NCBI GenBank assembly: GCA_914767885.1
Contig: CAJZBQ010000039.1
Coordinates: 434,001-498,000, forward strand
Direction of reading: 5' to 3'
Source: Blepharisma stoltei
Lineage: Eukaryota > Ciliophora > Heterotrichea > Heterotrichida > Blepharismidae
Length of the DNA: 64,000 bases
This document shows, in pieces, positions 56,101-64,000 of the stretch. Numbering within the stretch: the stretch's first letter is position 1; every line of letters begins with the position of its first letter. The position numbers and the translations under genes are program-made. A model generated the notes under the pieces. That model was given only the letters and a program-made list of their open reading frames with translations. It was not told the DNA's origin and did no database searches.

Positions 56101-57936
56101 TTATTAGTGTCGACTCAGTCCATGCAACTCCTGCATGCGATTTAATTGCCCAATACAAATCCTTCGATTGGTCAGCACCTATTAAATCTCCACTTGACCA
56201 CGTTGTGTTATAGCCTATTGACGGATATTTATTTGACACAGCAGATTTATATGCGTGATATTGGAATTTTGAGAGCAAAAAGTTACTTGAGCTGAGTTTT
56301 CAAAATACTCCGCTACTTAGAGCATCAATTTTATAGAGAGATGACGTATAAGTTGTGATTGAGTTGATTTTTGCAGCAGTTGAAAAAGTGGTTAGAAGGG
56401 CAATAGACATTTCTCCTAACTCCCCCTCCCCTTTAATTTAAAACTAACTTTATTTTTTAAATAGTAAAATTAGTTTTGACCTAATTTAATGAATTTTATA
56501 GAATATCATTTAAACAATTCACACTAAACAGATTTATTTTTTGAATTAATCATAAAATAATTTAAATTCAAAATATTGCATTCAACTTATATTTTTTAAT
56601 ATTAAGAAAATTTAATATATATATTTTGTTTTAAAATAGATTAACCCCCTTTAAATTGGAACAGGATTTTTGGTTCCAATTTAAAGGAGGGTGAGGGCTT
56701 TCCAATGGAAAATTTTATGGTTACTTGAGTTTTGGAATCAATAGTGCAAGAAGCACCTTCAATATAGGTTGTTAAGTAGCATAAGGAATTTTGCGAATTT
56801 GATCCATCTAAATCTGACCACCAGCTTGGAGTTTTAATATCAACATTTGAAAAATTTATAATACATTTCCCTCCTGAAGGGACTTCATGTGGATTTGTAA
56901 AAGTGACTTTAGTAAAGATAGTTGCTCCAGCTGGTATGTCGCTTGCCAAAATACTGCTAACCGGTGCTCAGCTGCTAAGCTTAATCGCCCCTGCTCCTGT
57001 ACTAACAGGTCCAATTAAAGCTGTATACTGAGCAATTAAAGTATTTGTTCCCCATCTCCATATGTTTATGCTCCAGCTCTCTTGTGTTGCAAGTCTAGTG
57101 TACCCAGGCAAAGTAAATGTTGAGACTCTAATAATTACTGGAAGTGATCCATCTTTAAGAAAAACATCTTGAGAAATCCCATAAATATAAATGCTATTTT
57201 TCCCAGACTGTCCTGCTTTATATTTTGGGCCTGTTATAGAAGAGCTTTTTTCTGCTAATGCACACGGTAATTTATTATCAGAATTTGGGCCATATATAAC
57301 ATTTTTTATTCCAGGTATGTCTTGTGAATTACACCTTACAGTTGATGAAGGAGTCCAATTATCATCTGGAATTATTTCAATTATATCATGCTTTCATAAA
57401 TTTATTGTTAAAGTGAATATAAAATAAAGTCCATCAGTAGATTTTACAGCAGGAGTATGATAACCGCTGACAGTTGAAATCAGTAGAGAATCATCTGTTG
57501 TAGCTATAGGAGAAGTCGCTATAAATCCAAAAATATAGTTTATATCGTAAATTTGTCCAGTTTGTGAAGACCTTGAAACGACTCCAATAGGTCCATGAGC
57601 GCCAACTGTTGTTGGTAATTTTAGTCCTGAATAATAAACGGAAGTGTCAGTATTTGCTATTAAAGAGCTTGAATTGATTATTAGAGAGCGGGTAATGAAA
57701 GTTGATGGAAAAATGACTTCAATTATAGAAGAAGAAAGACTTGTGGAAGGTCTGAAAGAGATAGTAATGGAAACGACCGAGCCAACATTTGTTTTTGAAA
57801 CTTCGATAGGGTTATTAACTCAGTTTTCTTTTGGTCATGTGATTCTGCCCGGATCTAGAAAGGAATCGTGAGAGCCAATGGAGAGGGCAGAAGTTGTCAC
57901 GATATGGATGAAGAATAAAATTGAAACGAATTTCAT
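50149..57936 (-). CDS. Gene E: large secreted or surface protein, split by IESs
   Basis: 2,159 aa after removing four IESs and one SINE; the sum divides by three. ATG at 57936 with a signal peptide (MKFVSILFFIHIVTTSA). The rest is Ser/Thr/Ile-rich, predicted mostly beta, with recurrent blocks of about 150-200 residues that include paired Cys and N-x-S/T sites (SGGKCIINFSNVDIKTPSWW, GNGKIDIALDSNWQYFDNNC, NNGKIELILSKKLDEYYTVQ). The C-terminus (FMQVSFSLILIIN) is hydrophobic, as in GPI-anchored proteins. TGA as Trp throughout. No known family recognised; a surface-coat or extracellular role is inferred from the signal peptide, beta blocks and hydrophobic tail. Confidence 0.78.
51605..51745. mobile_element. 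IES in gene E holding a palindromic element
   Basis: Inner palindrome 51624-51732 has tips TAGGCTGATAA...GGCTTGAGT and complement. Cutting at the inner TAs leaves a frameshift; cutting at the outer TAs (51605, 51744) gives SLEYNYAPANDLMIKLN in frame. Confidence 0.78.
52154..52630 (-). mobile_element. Long SINE-like element in gene E
   Basis: 477 nt between 13-nt copies of GAGTTCCAGGGAT (52141-52153, 52631-52643). Minus-strand head AAAATATGGCGTCTTCGTC, with a GGCATGGCC/GGCCATGC hairpin, and a tail of three AATCTT units. Removal restores VQIIPGTQSKDIPIY. Confidence 0.92.
52937..53227. mobile_element. IES, family 1 MITE, in gene E
   Basis: 291 nt, TA-bounded, drifted tips (TCCCTCCCTCTTATAAGCG), hairpin at the left. 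Excision joins MLIAPGVS to KEFQSQSRIRLNI. Confidence 0.88.
55831..55917. mobile_element. Small IES in gene E
   Basis: AT-rich, with stops in all frames. Removing 85 nt between TA at 55831 and TA at 55916 joins SLCIEFI to YYPSALLAGHY; the whole-gene length then divides by three. No inverted tips. Confidence 0.65.
56417..56723. mobile_element. IES, family 2 MITE, in gene E
   Basis: Left tip TAACTCCCCCTCCCCTTTAA at the boundary; the right end is a hairpin of TTTAAATTGGAACA ending GGGTGAGGGC with no TA. The next TA in frame (56722) lies about 24 nt outside. Excision gives SKTQVGEMSIALLTT. An alternative TAACCA direct repeat nearby also keeps frame. Confidence 0.7.
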
Positions 57937-58420
57937 TTTTATATTTTCAAAAAGCAAAGTAAAGAAAATTGATTTACGACTCATAATTTAAATTCTAAAT
58001 CATATAATATCATCTTTGAATTTGCTTTAAATTTGGAAATCAAGAATTTATTTAATTTGAATTTATGAGTATTCTAAATGAGAATTTTGAGCTTCATATT
58101 ATGATTTTATTACAATGCTTATTTTGGTGGAAAAATAGTCGTTAGCTGTGGAAATTCTTCTAAAATTAAGTTTTGATTCTAACTTTTAATAAAACTGAAT
58201 AATTAATATAAACCTAGTTTATTTTAAGAGAATACTTAAATATTCTTAGAAAGACAATATTTTATTAAATTACTGCTTATTTTTAATTTAGAGGTTAATG
58301 AAGCTTAAGCTTTATTAATGAATGCAAAAGTCATACTTCTTATATAAAGATTCATAAGAATTAATTATTGCGATTTAGACAATAAAATATATATAAATTA
58401 AACATTCCATGTGCCTGTAT
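57937..58420. other. Upstream region of gene E
   Basis: AT-rich; no reading frame or repeat end recognised. Probably holds gene E's promoter. Confidence 0.45.
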
Positions 58421-58785
58421 AGAAATAAAATGGTAAAGTTGACAGAAATTAGACTCCGAGGTGCATTCATTAGGAAGTAGGAGGATCATTCTGATGAGGC
58501 CTCTGTCCCTTTTTGAATTAGGCCTTTAGGCTTGGTGAAGACTTGCCAAAGAGGGAAGTTTTGTTTATCCCCCTAAAGTGTTCCTGTCCTTGCCAGATAG
58601 ACTAGACTGGTTTTGCCTATCACATGGTTTCTCCTCATCAGGACCGTCAGGGCTCTGCCTTAGGAAGCTGATCCCTTGGACAGGTGGTTCAGGTTGGAAA
58701 TCAATATGGGCAACCTTTTGGAGCAGGGATTGGCGACAGCTAGTGGGGTTTACCCACTTATGGCCAGCATAACTTATAACTTAGC
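58421..58785 (+). mobile_element. Long SINE-like element, second subtype
   Basis: Head AGAAATAAAATGGTAAAGTTGACAG; shares GACTCCGAGG with the 28.4-28.8 kb copy, along with the TTCCTGTCCTTGCCAGATAG and GGTTTCTCCTCATCAGGACC blocks. Intergenic. Target duplication not clear. Confidence 0.65.
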
Positions 58786-58796
58786 TTATATGCATA

Positions 58797-59060
58797 TGGA
58801 GAAATAAAATGGTGGTGTTTAAAGAAGTCGAACTCTAAGGCTGCTTGTAGAGCAGGCATGGCTTATTCCTACAATAGAAAGTGATATACTTTTGTCGCTG
58901 GGAGAGATAGCTGAAGGTGAGTAACTCTAACCAAGGAAGTTAAATACTTAATTTTGGCAGGGCCTTGCTGTATTTATACTTGGGCGTATATTTATCTTGC
59001 GTGTTCTACATTTTCTGGAGACGAGGTGTTACAAATCAGTGGCTTATCTAATTTAATTAT
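58797..59060 (+). mobile_element. Second SINE-like fragment, same subtype
   Basis: A second head AGAAATAAAATGGTGGTGT directly follows the first element, then about 200 nt of moderate GC. Truncated or diverged; the end is not defined. Confidence 0.45.
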
Positions 59061-59117
59061 AGCGCCTGCATAAAATTCATATTTTTAATAAATGGAAAGC
59101 TGTATTATTTAATCAAT

Positions 59118-59938
59118 TTATCTTCTCCGACTAATAGCTTTTCCTGAAGACCTAACACTTTTTGAAGCTGAAGCTTTGCTTGCTGACTTTCCTGGGGTCT
59201 TTTTCGGTGTCTTTACTGGTGTTTTCTTACTCCCCCCTGTTAAATAATTCTGTTTCAATTTAAAGGGTTAATATTTTTAAAAAATATAAATTAAAACAAT
59301 ATTTTTATTTTATTAATTCAAAAAAAATAATAAAAAAACTGTTTAAATAATATTCTAATTGCATTTTTTTCTATTAACTTTGTCAAATCTAATTTTATAA
59401 AATTATTAATTCACCTATAAAATTATCTATTATAAAAAATTGCTCCGATTTAAAGGGGTTAAAGTACTCAAAAAATGGAAATATTATCGATATTTTGTTC
59501 CAATTTAAACGGGGAGTTAGGGGTTGTGGTCTTCTTTGGTGTTGGCTCAGATTTTTTAGCGCTTGGCTTTGGCGATTTGTCTGCAGCTTTTGCAGGTGTC
59601 TTTTTCTCATCTACTTTCGGGGCAGGTGCTGGTGCAACTTTTGGTGATTTAGGAGATTTTTGGGATTTAGGGGATTTTGGCGGAACTTTTTTCCCTGAAG
59701 ATTTTGGTGCTTTCTTAGCAGGGGTTTTCTTTGGAGTGGCCTTTACAACTGGCTCAGGAGCAGGAGTTGGCTCTACTTTAGCTTCTTCTTTCTTTTCAAC
59801 TTTTGGCTTTGCTGCTTGCTTCTTGACTGCAGCCTTTTTAGGAGCTGCTGCCTTCTTGGTAATGACTTTTTTTGGTGCTGCTTTCTTAACTGCTGCTTTC
59901 TTTGGTGCTACTTTGCTTGCTTGTTTTGTTTTTGCCAT
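59118..59938 (-). CDS. Histone H1-like Lys/Ala/Pro-rich protein
   Basis: 176 aa after excision of a 290-nt IES. MAKTKQASKVAPKKAAVKK, then repeated AAPKK, TPAKKAPK, SPKSPK and TPKK motifs, ending SSGKAISRRR at TAA 59118-59120. No globular winged-helix domain, as in several ciliate macronuclear H1 proteins, so it resembles a linker-histone tail. SPK/TPK motifs resemble sites for cyclin-dependent kinases. Unexcised, it would end in NSPFKLEQNIDNISIF. Chromatin binding is inferred from composition. Confidence 0.85.
59228..59519. mobile_element. IES, family 2 MITE, in H1-like gene
   Basis: 292 nt, TA-bounded: TACTCCCCCCTGTTAAAT at the left, CCAATTTAAACGGGGAGTTA at the right. Excision joins PTPKKTTTP to KKTPVKTPKKTP, keeping frame and the Lys/Pro/Thr composition. 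Confidence 0.95.
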
Positions 59939-60802
59939 ATTAATTATAATCGTGTTTTTAAATTGGTACCAAAAACGCCATTTTTTTAACGATCTGAAAT
60001 ATTATTGGAGGATTTAGGAGAAAGAGGATAGAAATATCAGCATGATAATTCAAGCTTAGTTAGAGTATTTTTAGGGAATCAAAAGAGTTTTTAATGATTT
60101 TAGGCTATATTAAATAATAATTGAACATTTTTTCGGTATATTTTTAGTTATAATAGGGACTTATTTTGTATTAAATTTATGGGGGTCATTTTGGATAAAA
60201 GTTGAGACAAGATATGAAAAAAGTTTTATTAATAGATATTGAGTGCTACAAACTATTTTTTATGGAAAAATTAAGCAGATATTTGCTAAATCGTAAGGAA
60301 ATATCATAGGTTGTAGGCAAAATCGAAAAATTTGTGATCGTAGAAATAAGCATAATTCTTATTATTGAAATCAATGTATAATCTTGAAGAGCCAGTTTTA
60401 TTAAGATTTTATTTATAATAAAGATTTTCGAATATGAGCTGAAATTCTGAAAATCAAATATGGTGCCGTTCAATTTTTCTGTCTTCCAGACATAAATTCC
60501 TCCCCTATCAAGTTGTTATTTAGAAATTGCTTTATCGATAAGATTTGTCCTAGATATGACAGGAGAGAAGAGCCCACAATGAGCAGCGTAAGTGTTTGCA
60601 AAGTGTCAAACCAGACCCTGCTGATGGAAACTGGAACCTTTAGCATGCTTCATTGACTCACTCTGAAAGGCAGTTCCCTAAATATCCAGCATTGTTGGAA
60701 AGCACGCTATTGCGATCGAGGCTAGGCGAACTATAGATCTAATGCCCTGGCTAGGTGGATGCAAATCTTGGCAGATGTGATCAAAGCATTGCAATAAATT
60801 AT
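59939..60802. other. Intergenic between H1-like and RING genes
   Basis: AT-rich, with a more GC-rich patch at about 60540-60780 (CAAACCAGACCCTGCTGATG) that could be a diverged retroelement piece. No supported reading frame. Confidence 0.4.
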
Positions 60803-61037
60803 TAACTCCCCCTCTCCTTGAACAAGCAAACAAACTTGCTCGTTCACGGAAGGTGGGCACTTTTTAGAAAATTTGAAAGAATCCCAATGACAAAAATTGA
60901 AGGGTAAAAATTTAAAAAAATTCGAAAATGTTTTGTTTTAAATTAAGCTATTTAAATTCAATAGAACTAGCTCATATATATTTTTTTTCCTGAAAAATTA
61001 GAAAATCTTCAATGTTTTTACTCGTCACGGAGGAGTA
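60803..61037. repeat. Diverged family 1 MITE
   Basis: TA-bounded, 235 nt: TAACTCCCCCTCTCCTTGAAC, a hairpin at the left (TTGCTCGTTCACGG) and CGTCACGGAGGAGTA at the right. Intergenic, so excision cannot be tested by frame. Confidence 0.7.
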
Positions 61038-61112
61038 GACTGAAAATCTGAATTTAAAAGCACATTTTGTTTTTATTCTATAAAATATGTAAAATATAGT
61101 TAAAATCAATTT

Positions 61113-62636
61113 TTAGTTAAAAGACTTATCTTCCTTACTCTCAATTTTCTGGCCCTTATTCTTTTTATGTCTTTTTCTTACCTCGCTCTCTTCAGCATTA
61201 TTATCTTCTCTTGTACTTTCTTTAAATTCTTCAATTCCATTTAATTCTTCATTTCTTTCACTTTCTTTTTCTCTTTTTCTTCTCTTTCTTTTCTCTTTTT
61301 TTCTTTTTCTTCTTTCCGTTTCGCTTTCTTCCCTTTCTTCTTCAGCCTCCTTATTTTCTTCATTTTCCTTATTTTCTTCTTCTCTTTGAATTTCCGGCTG
61401 TGCAGGATTTCTTGATGACGTTGAGATATCTTCATCTTGATTTTCTCCATTTAATACCTTTTTACACAGAGGACACTTTGCATTAGTCTGAGTTCATTCA
61501 TCTATGCACTTCACATGAAAAATATGTTCACAAATTAACTTCCTAACTTTTGCTTCACCTTCAAACTCTTCTAAACACACTGAACAAGTTTCTTTTTCTC
61601 TCTCTAAGCTACATCATGCTACCGAAGGATATAACTTTTCCATTTCTTCAGGAGTTAAAGGATTTGCAGGTCTATCATAAAGCATTTGTGCTAATCTTTC
61701 TGATCTAAACTTAATCATAGTCCTGATAGCAATTGGTATTAAGACACATACAACAAAGACAACAACTACTACAACGACTATTATCCAAATCAAATTTTTA
61801 CCTGAAGAATCGGAATATGTAGTAATTTTGATAGCAAATTCGCAGTTGGCTTCTCCTCTGCAATTTACAGAATAAGTCCACAAATCTCAGTGAGAATTAT
61901 CATAATCCACTGATAAATGAGTTTTTGTTTTTTCAAATGATGCTGAGAATAAATTATAGAACATGCTTGGAAGATATGGATCAGCCCAATAAGGATAGAA
62001 ATAAAATTTTGGGTCTCCAGAGAGCTTTTCAAGAGTAGTAGTAAAACCGTAGCTATCTGAAATAGAAAATGCAAAAAATTTTCATTCACTCGGAGACAAG
62101 GAAAAAGTGCTGTTTTCATCAATTTCTGTTATATTATAAAGTATTGAGCAATCATTACCTGAGTATTTTTCTCCACATGAGCAAGATCCTCCTTCACAAC
62201 TGCTATAATTTGCAGAGACGCATCCTGGAAGGCATACGCTGTTTAATTTAGGATATATTGAAATATAATAAGAAACATCTCAGATTTCTGAATAAATTCC
62301 AATGTAGTAAATGCTTCCAACAGATAAATCAGATTGGTGTATAGTAATAAAAGAATTGGCAGAGTTTTGAATTCATGCTTGAAAATCAACATAGTCCGCA
62401 TCAATAAAATAGGTATCAGATGGAATATCATAATAAAAGTTTGGTTTTCCTTCTTTTTTAACTAGCAATATGAGTGGGACACTTGAAGACTTGGATGATA
62501 GCTCAATTGTAAGATTTGATGTAATCATGTCATTAGTTACTTGGAATTGAGTATATACGATATTTGAGTTTTGATTCATTAATTGCAAGGCATCTGATGT
62601 TGAATAGGTGATAAATCATAAAATTGCGAGTAGCAT
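61113..62636 (-). CDS. Transmembrane RING-H2 E3 ubiquitin ligase
   Basis: 507 aa, uninterrupted, seven TGAs as Trp. Signal peptide (MLLAILWFITYSTS), Ser-rich ectodomain, an EGF-like Cys cluster (CEGGSCSCGEKYSGNDC, about residue 150), one membrane helix (NLIWIIVVVVVVVFVVCVLI, about residue 275), then a RING-H2: CSVCLEEFEGEAKVRKLICE, HIFHVKCIDEW, CPLC. The tail is a long Lys/Arg/Glu-rich stretch (KRKKREKRKRRKR). The C3H2C3 ligands are complete, so it should recruit an E2 and ubiquitinate membrane or vesicle cargo; substrates unknown. Architecture resembles PA-TM-RING proteins without an evident PA domain. TAA at 61113-61115. Confidence 0.88.
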
Positions 62637-63417
62637 ATAACTATTTTTTTGATTTTATATTAACAAACTTAAAGAATTTGAAGTTTCATTATTTTATGTG
62701 CTGATAATTTAGAAATAACTTGATTTTATATATTTTATTTCAAGTTCACAAGTTTATTATCATATACGATCATTTCGATTTAACTATTATTAAATTTATA
62801 GGGCTTGAATGTGATATAAAGGTTTCAAAATGGAAAAAAATACCAAAGCAAGAAGTATCTTTAGCTCCGTAGCTTAGACCTAGTCTTTGAATAATTCATA
62901 TGAAACTTTAAAAATATTATAACTAGAATGCAGTACTGAGACAGAGTTATTAAGCTAATTTTTATAAATATCGTAAAAGGATATTATTTTTATATGTAAA
63001 AAAGAAATTCTTTTTAACGAGTATAACACCAATCAAGAGGCTGAGGAGTATTACTTAACAAAATTGATGAGCTGAAGATCTATATCTTATTATCTGATTG
63101 TATAAATCAATGAACTAACTTATGCTCTAGGTCTGAAAATATTTCTAGCAGTTGAACAGTCGTGAAGAAATAGAAAAAGCCTTGACGATTTCAGAAACTA
63201 CAGAAATGGGTTTGAAGCAGGCAGAGGTTGGGTCTCAAAGATTAAAGATGGATAATTCTTTAATGGCATTTTACTAATAGATATTATTGATATTTAAAAA
63301 AAATAGAGCATTATAATAAAAGTTCTAGGAAATTTAGCTAAAGCTTCTTCAATATTTCTTGAGGATATGGACTTTCTCATGATCTCAAGCGCAGAGCTAA
63401 TAATTTTTGATCCAGTC
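62637..63417. other. Intergenic, no gene seen
   Basis: AT-rich; no MITE tips, SINE head or convincing reading frame. Confidence 0.45.
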
Positions 63418-64000
63418 TAGGGTTTGAGGTGTAATTTTCGATTTAAGTACTCTTGAATTCTTTCCAAAAGTGAATGCGAATCTGAATAACGTTGAAGTAT
63501 CCTTCCCTTTCTTTCTGAATAGCAAGCTTGGGAATTTCTTTCTCTGAACAAAAAGTCCCACAGAAGTGATTAAAATCCAACCACATACAATTAATGCTGT
63601 GTATGGGAAATTTGAATTTGTATAGAGTGATCCAAAAGTTGCTAGAAATGCAATTCAGGCAACTCCAATCAAGCTTAATAGTTGCCACCAGTTGAATCTC
63701 CCATAGTTATAAGCCTTGAATTTCCATATAAAGCATACTTTAAAAATTATTACAGCAGTAAACGCAAACCCATGAGCCAATTTGCTGCCCCTTTTCAAGG
63801 TTTTATTCATGACTACCAAAATTACTTGAATAATTGTTTTCGTCATGAGATACAATGGAATTGATTTGACATGCAGATTGGATTGCAGTTCTTGCCAAAG
63901 AGGCCTGCAAAACACTGCAAAAGGCTCATAGCAAATTAATGCAAATGATGATAAAACTACATATACTATATGAGTACTTTGCCAACAAAACTGATAGCAA
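63418..64000 (-). CDS. Multi-pass membrane protein, C-terminal part
   Basis: About 190 codons, open to the window edge, two TGAs as Trp, TAG at 63418-63420. Hydrophobic segments: THIVYVVLSSFALICYEPFA, LAHGFAFTAVIIFKVCFIW, WWQLLSLIGVAWIAFLATFG, YTALIVCGWILITSVGLF. They are followed by a basic tail (QRKKFPSLLFRKKGR) ending LNRKLHLKP. The layout resembles ciliate multi-pass surface proteins; family not recognised from this part. Confidence 0.7.

Noticed and set aside
59475-60017. Plus-strand 180-residue Phe/Gly/Ala-rich frame
   Set aside because: Antisense image of the Lys/Ala/Pro-rich H1-like gene, which has the better start, end and paralogue-free logic of IES excision.
61241-61450. Minus-strand Lys/Arg/Glu frame
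   Set aside because: Shifted frame of the charged tail of the RING protein; the in-frame reading continues from the RING domain.

Overview
This window reads as germline (micronuclear) DNA of a heterotrich ciliate, most likely Blepharisma. Three independent signs agree. (1) TGA is read as Trp: MORN repeats at 45.1-45.9 kb have TGA at the invariant Trp, and every large ORF is continuous only if TGA is sense, while TAA and TAG end genes. (2) Introns are 15-16 nt, GT...AG. (3) Many ORFs are cut by AT-rich inserts with a TA at each end; removing an insert and one TA restores the frame and the paralogue-matched protein exactly. I call these inserts IESs (internal eliminated sequences). That they are excised in the macronucleus is inferred from the sequence, not observed.

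Layout. 0.1-40.5 kb (minus strand) holds four paralogous giant surface-receptor genes: A (105-3453, cut by the window edge), B (5363-17300), C (17404-24434, decayed) and D (32314-40513), plus a broken copy of the start of B (B', 30985-32206). Their architecture is signal peptide, about ten Notch/LNR Cys repeats, a long right-handed beta-helix, a Cys-rich domain and a multi-pass membrane domain. C-B and D-B' are two copies of one tandem arrangement. Between C and B' lie a decayed SEN1/UPF1-type helicase (minus, about 24.87-27.17 kb) and a decayed Cys-rich protein gene (plus, about 28.13-30.88 kb).

40.9-50.1 kb holds single genes: a GTSF1/U11-48K-like CHHC zinc-finger protein, a hypothetical protein, three kelch-type genes and an IQ+MORN protein. 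50.1-57.9 kb is one large secreted or surface protein gene (E, minus). 59.1-62.6 kb has a histone-H1-like gene split by an IES and a transmembrane RING-H2 ubiquitin ligase. The right edge cuts a multi-pass membrane protein.

Mobile DNA is of two kinds. First, MITE-like IESs: family 1 ends in CCCTCCGTGAGTGAAC, family 2 in TTTAAATTGGAACA, and there are several other palindromes. Most sit inside ORFs with TA ends, one carries another inside it, and in six cases the frame-restoring TA lies 10-30 nt outside the MITE tip. Second, GC-rich SINE-like retroelements with 13-16 nt target duplications, several inside otherwise open genes. I saw no tRNA, rRNA or CRISPR array. Promoters and terminators cannot be called from sequence alone.
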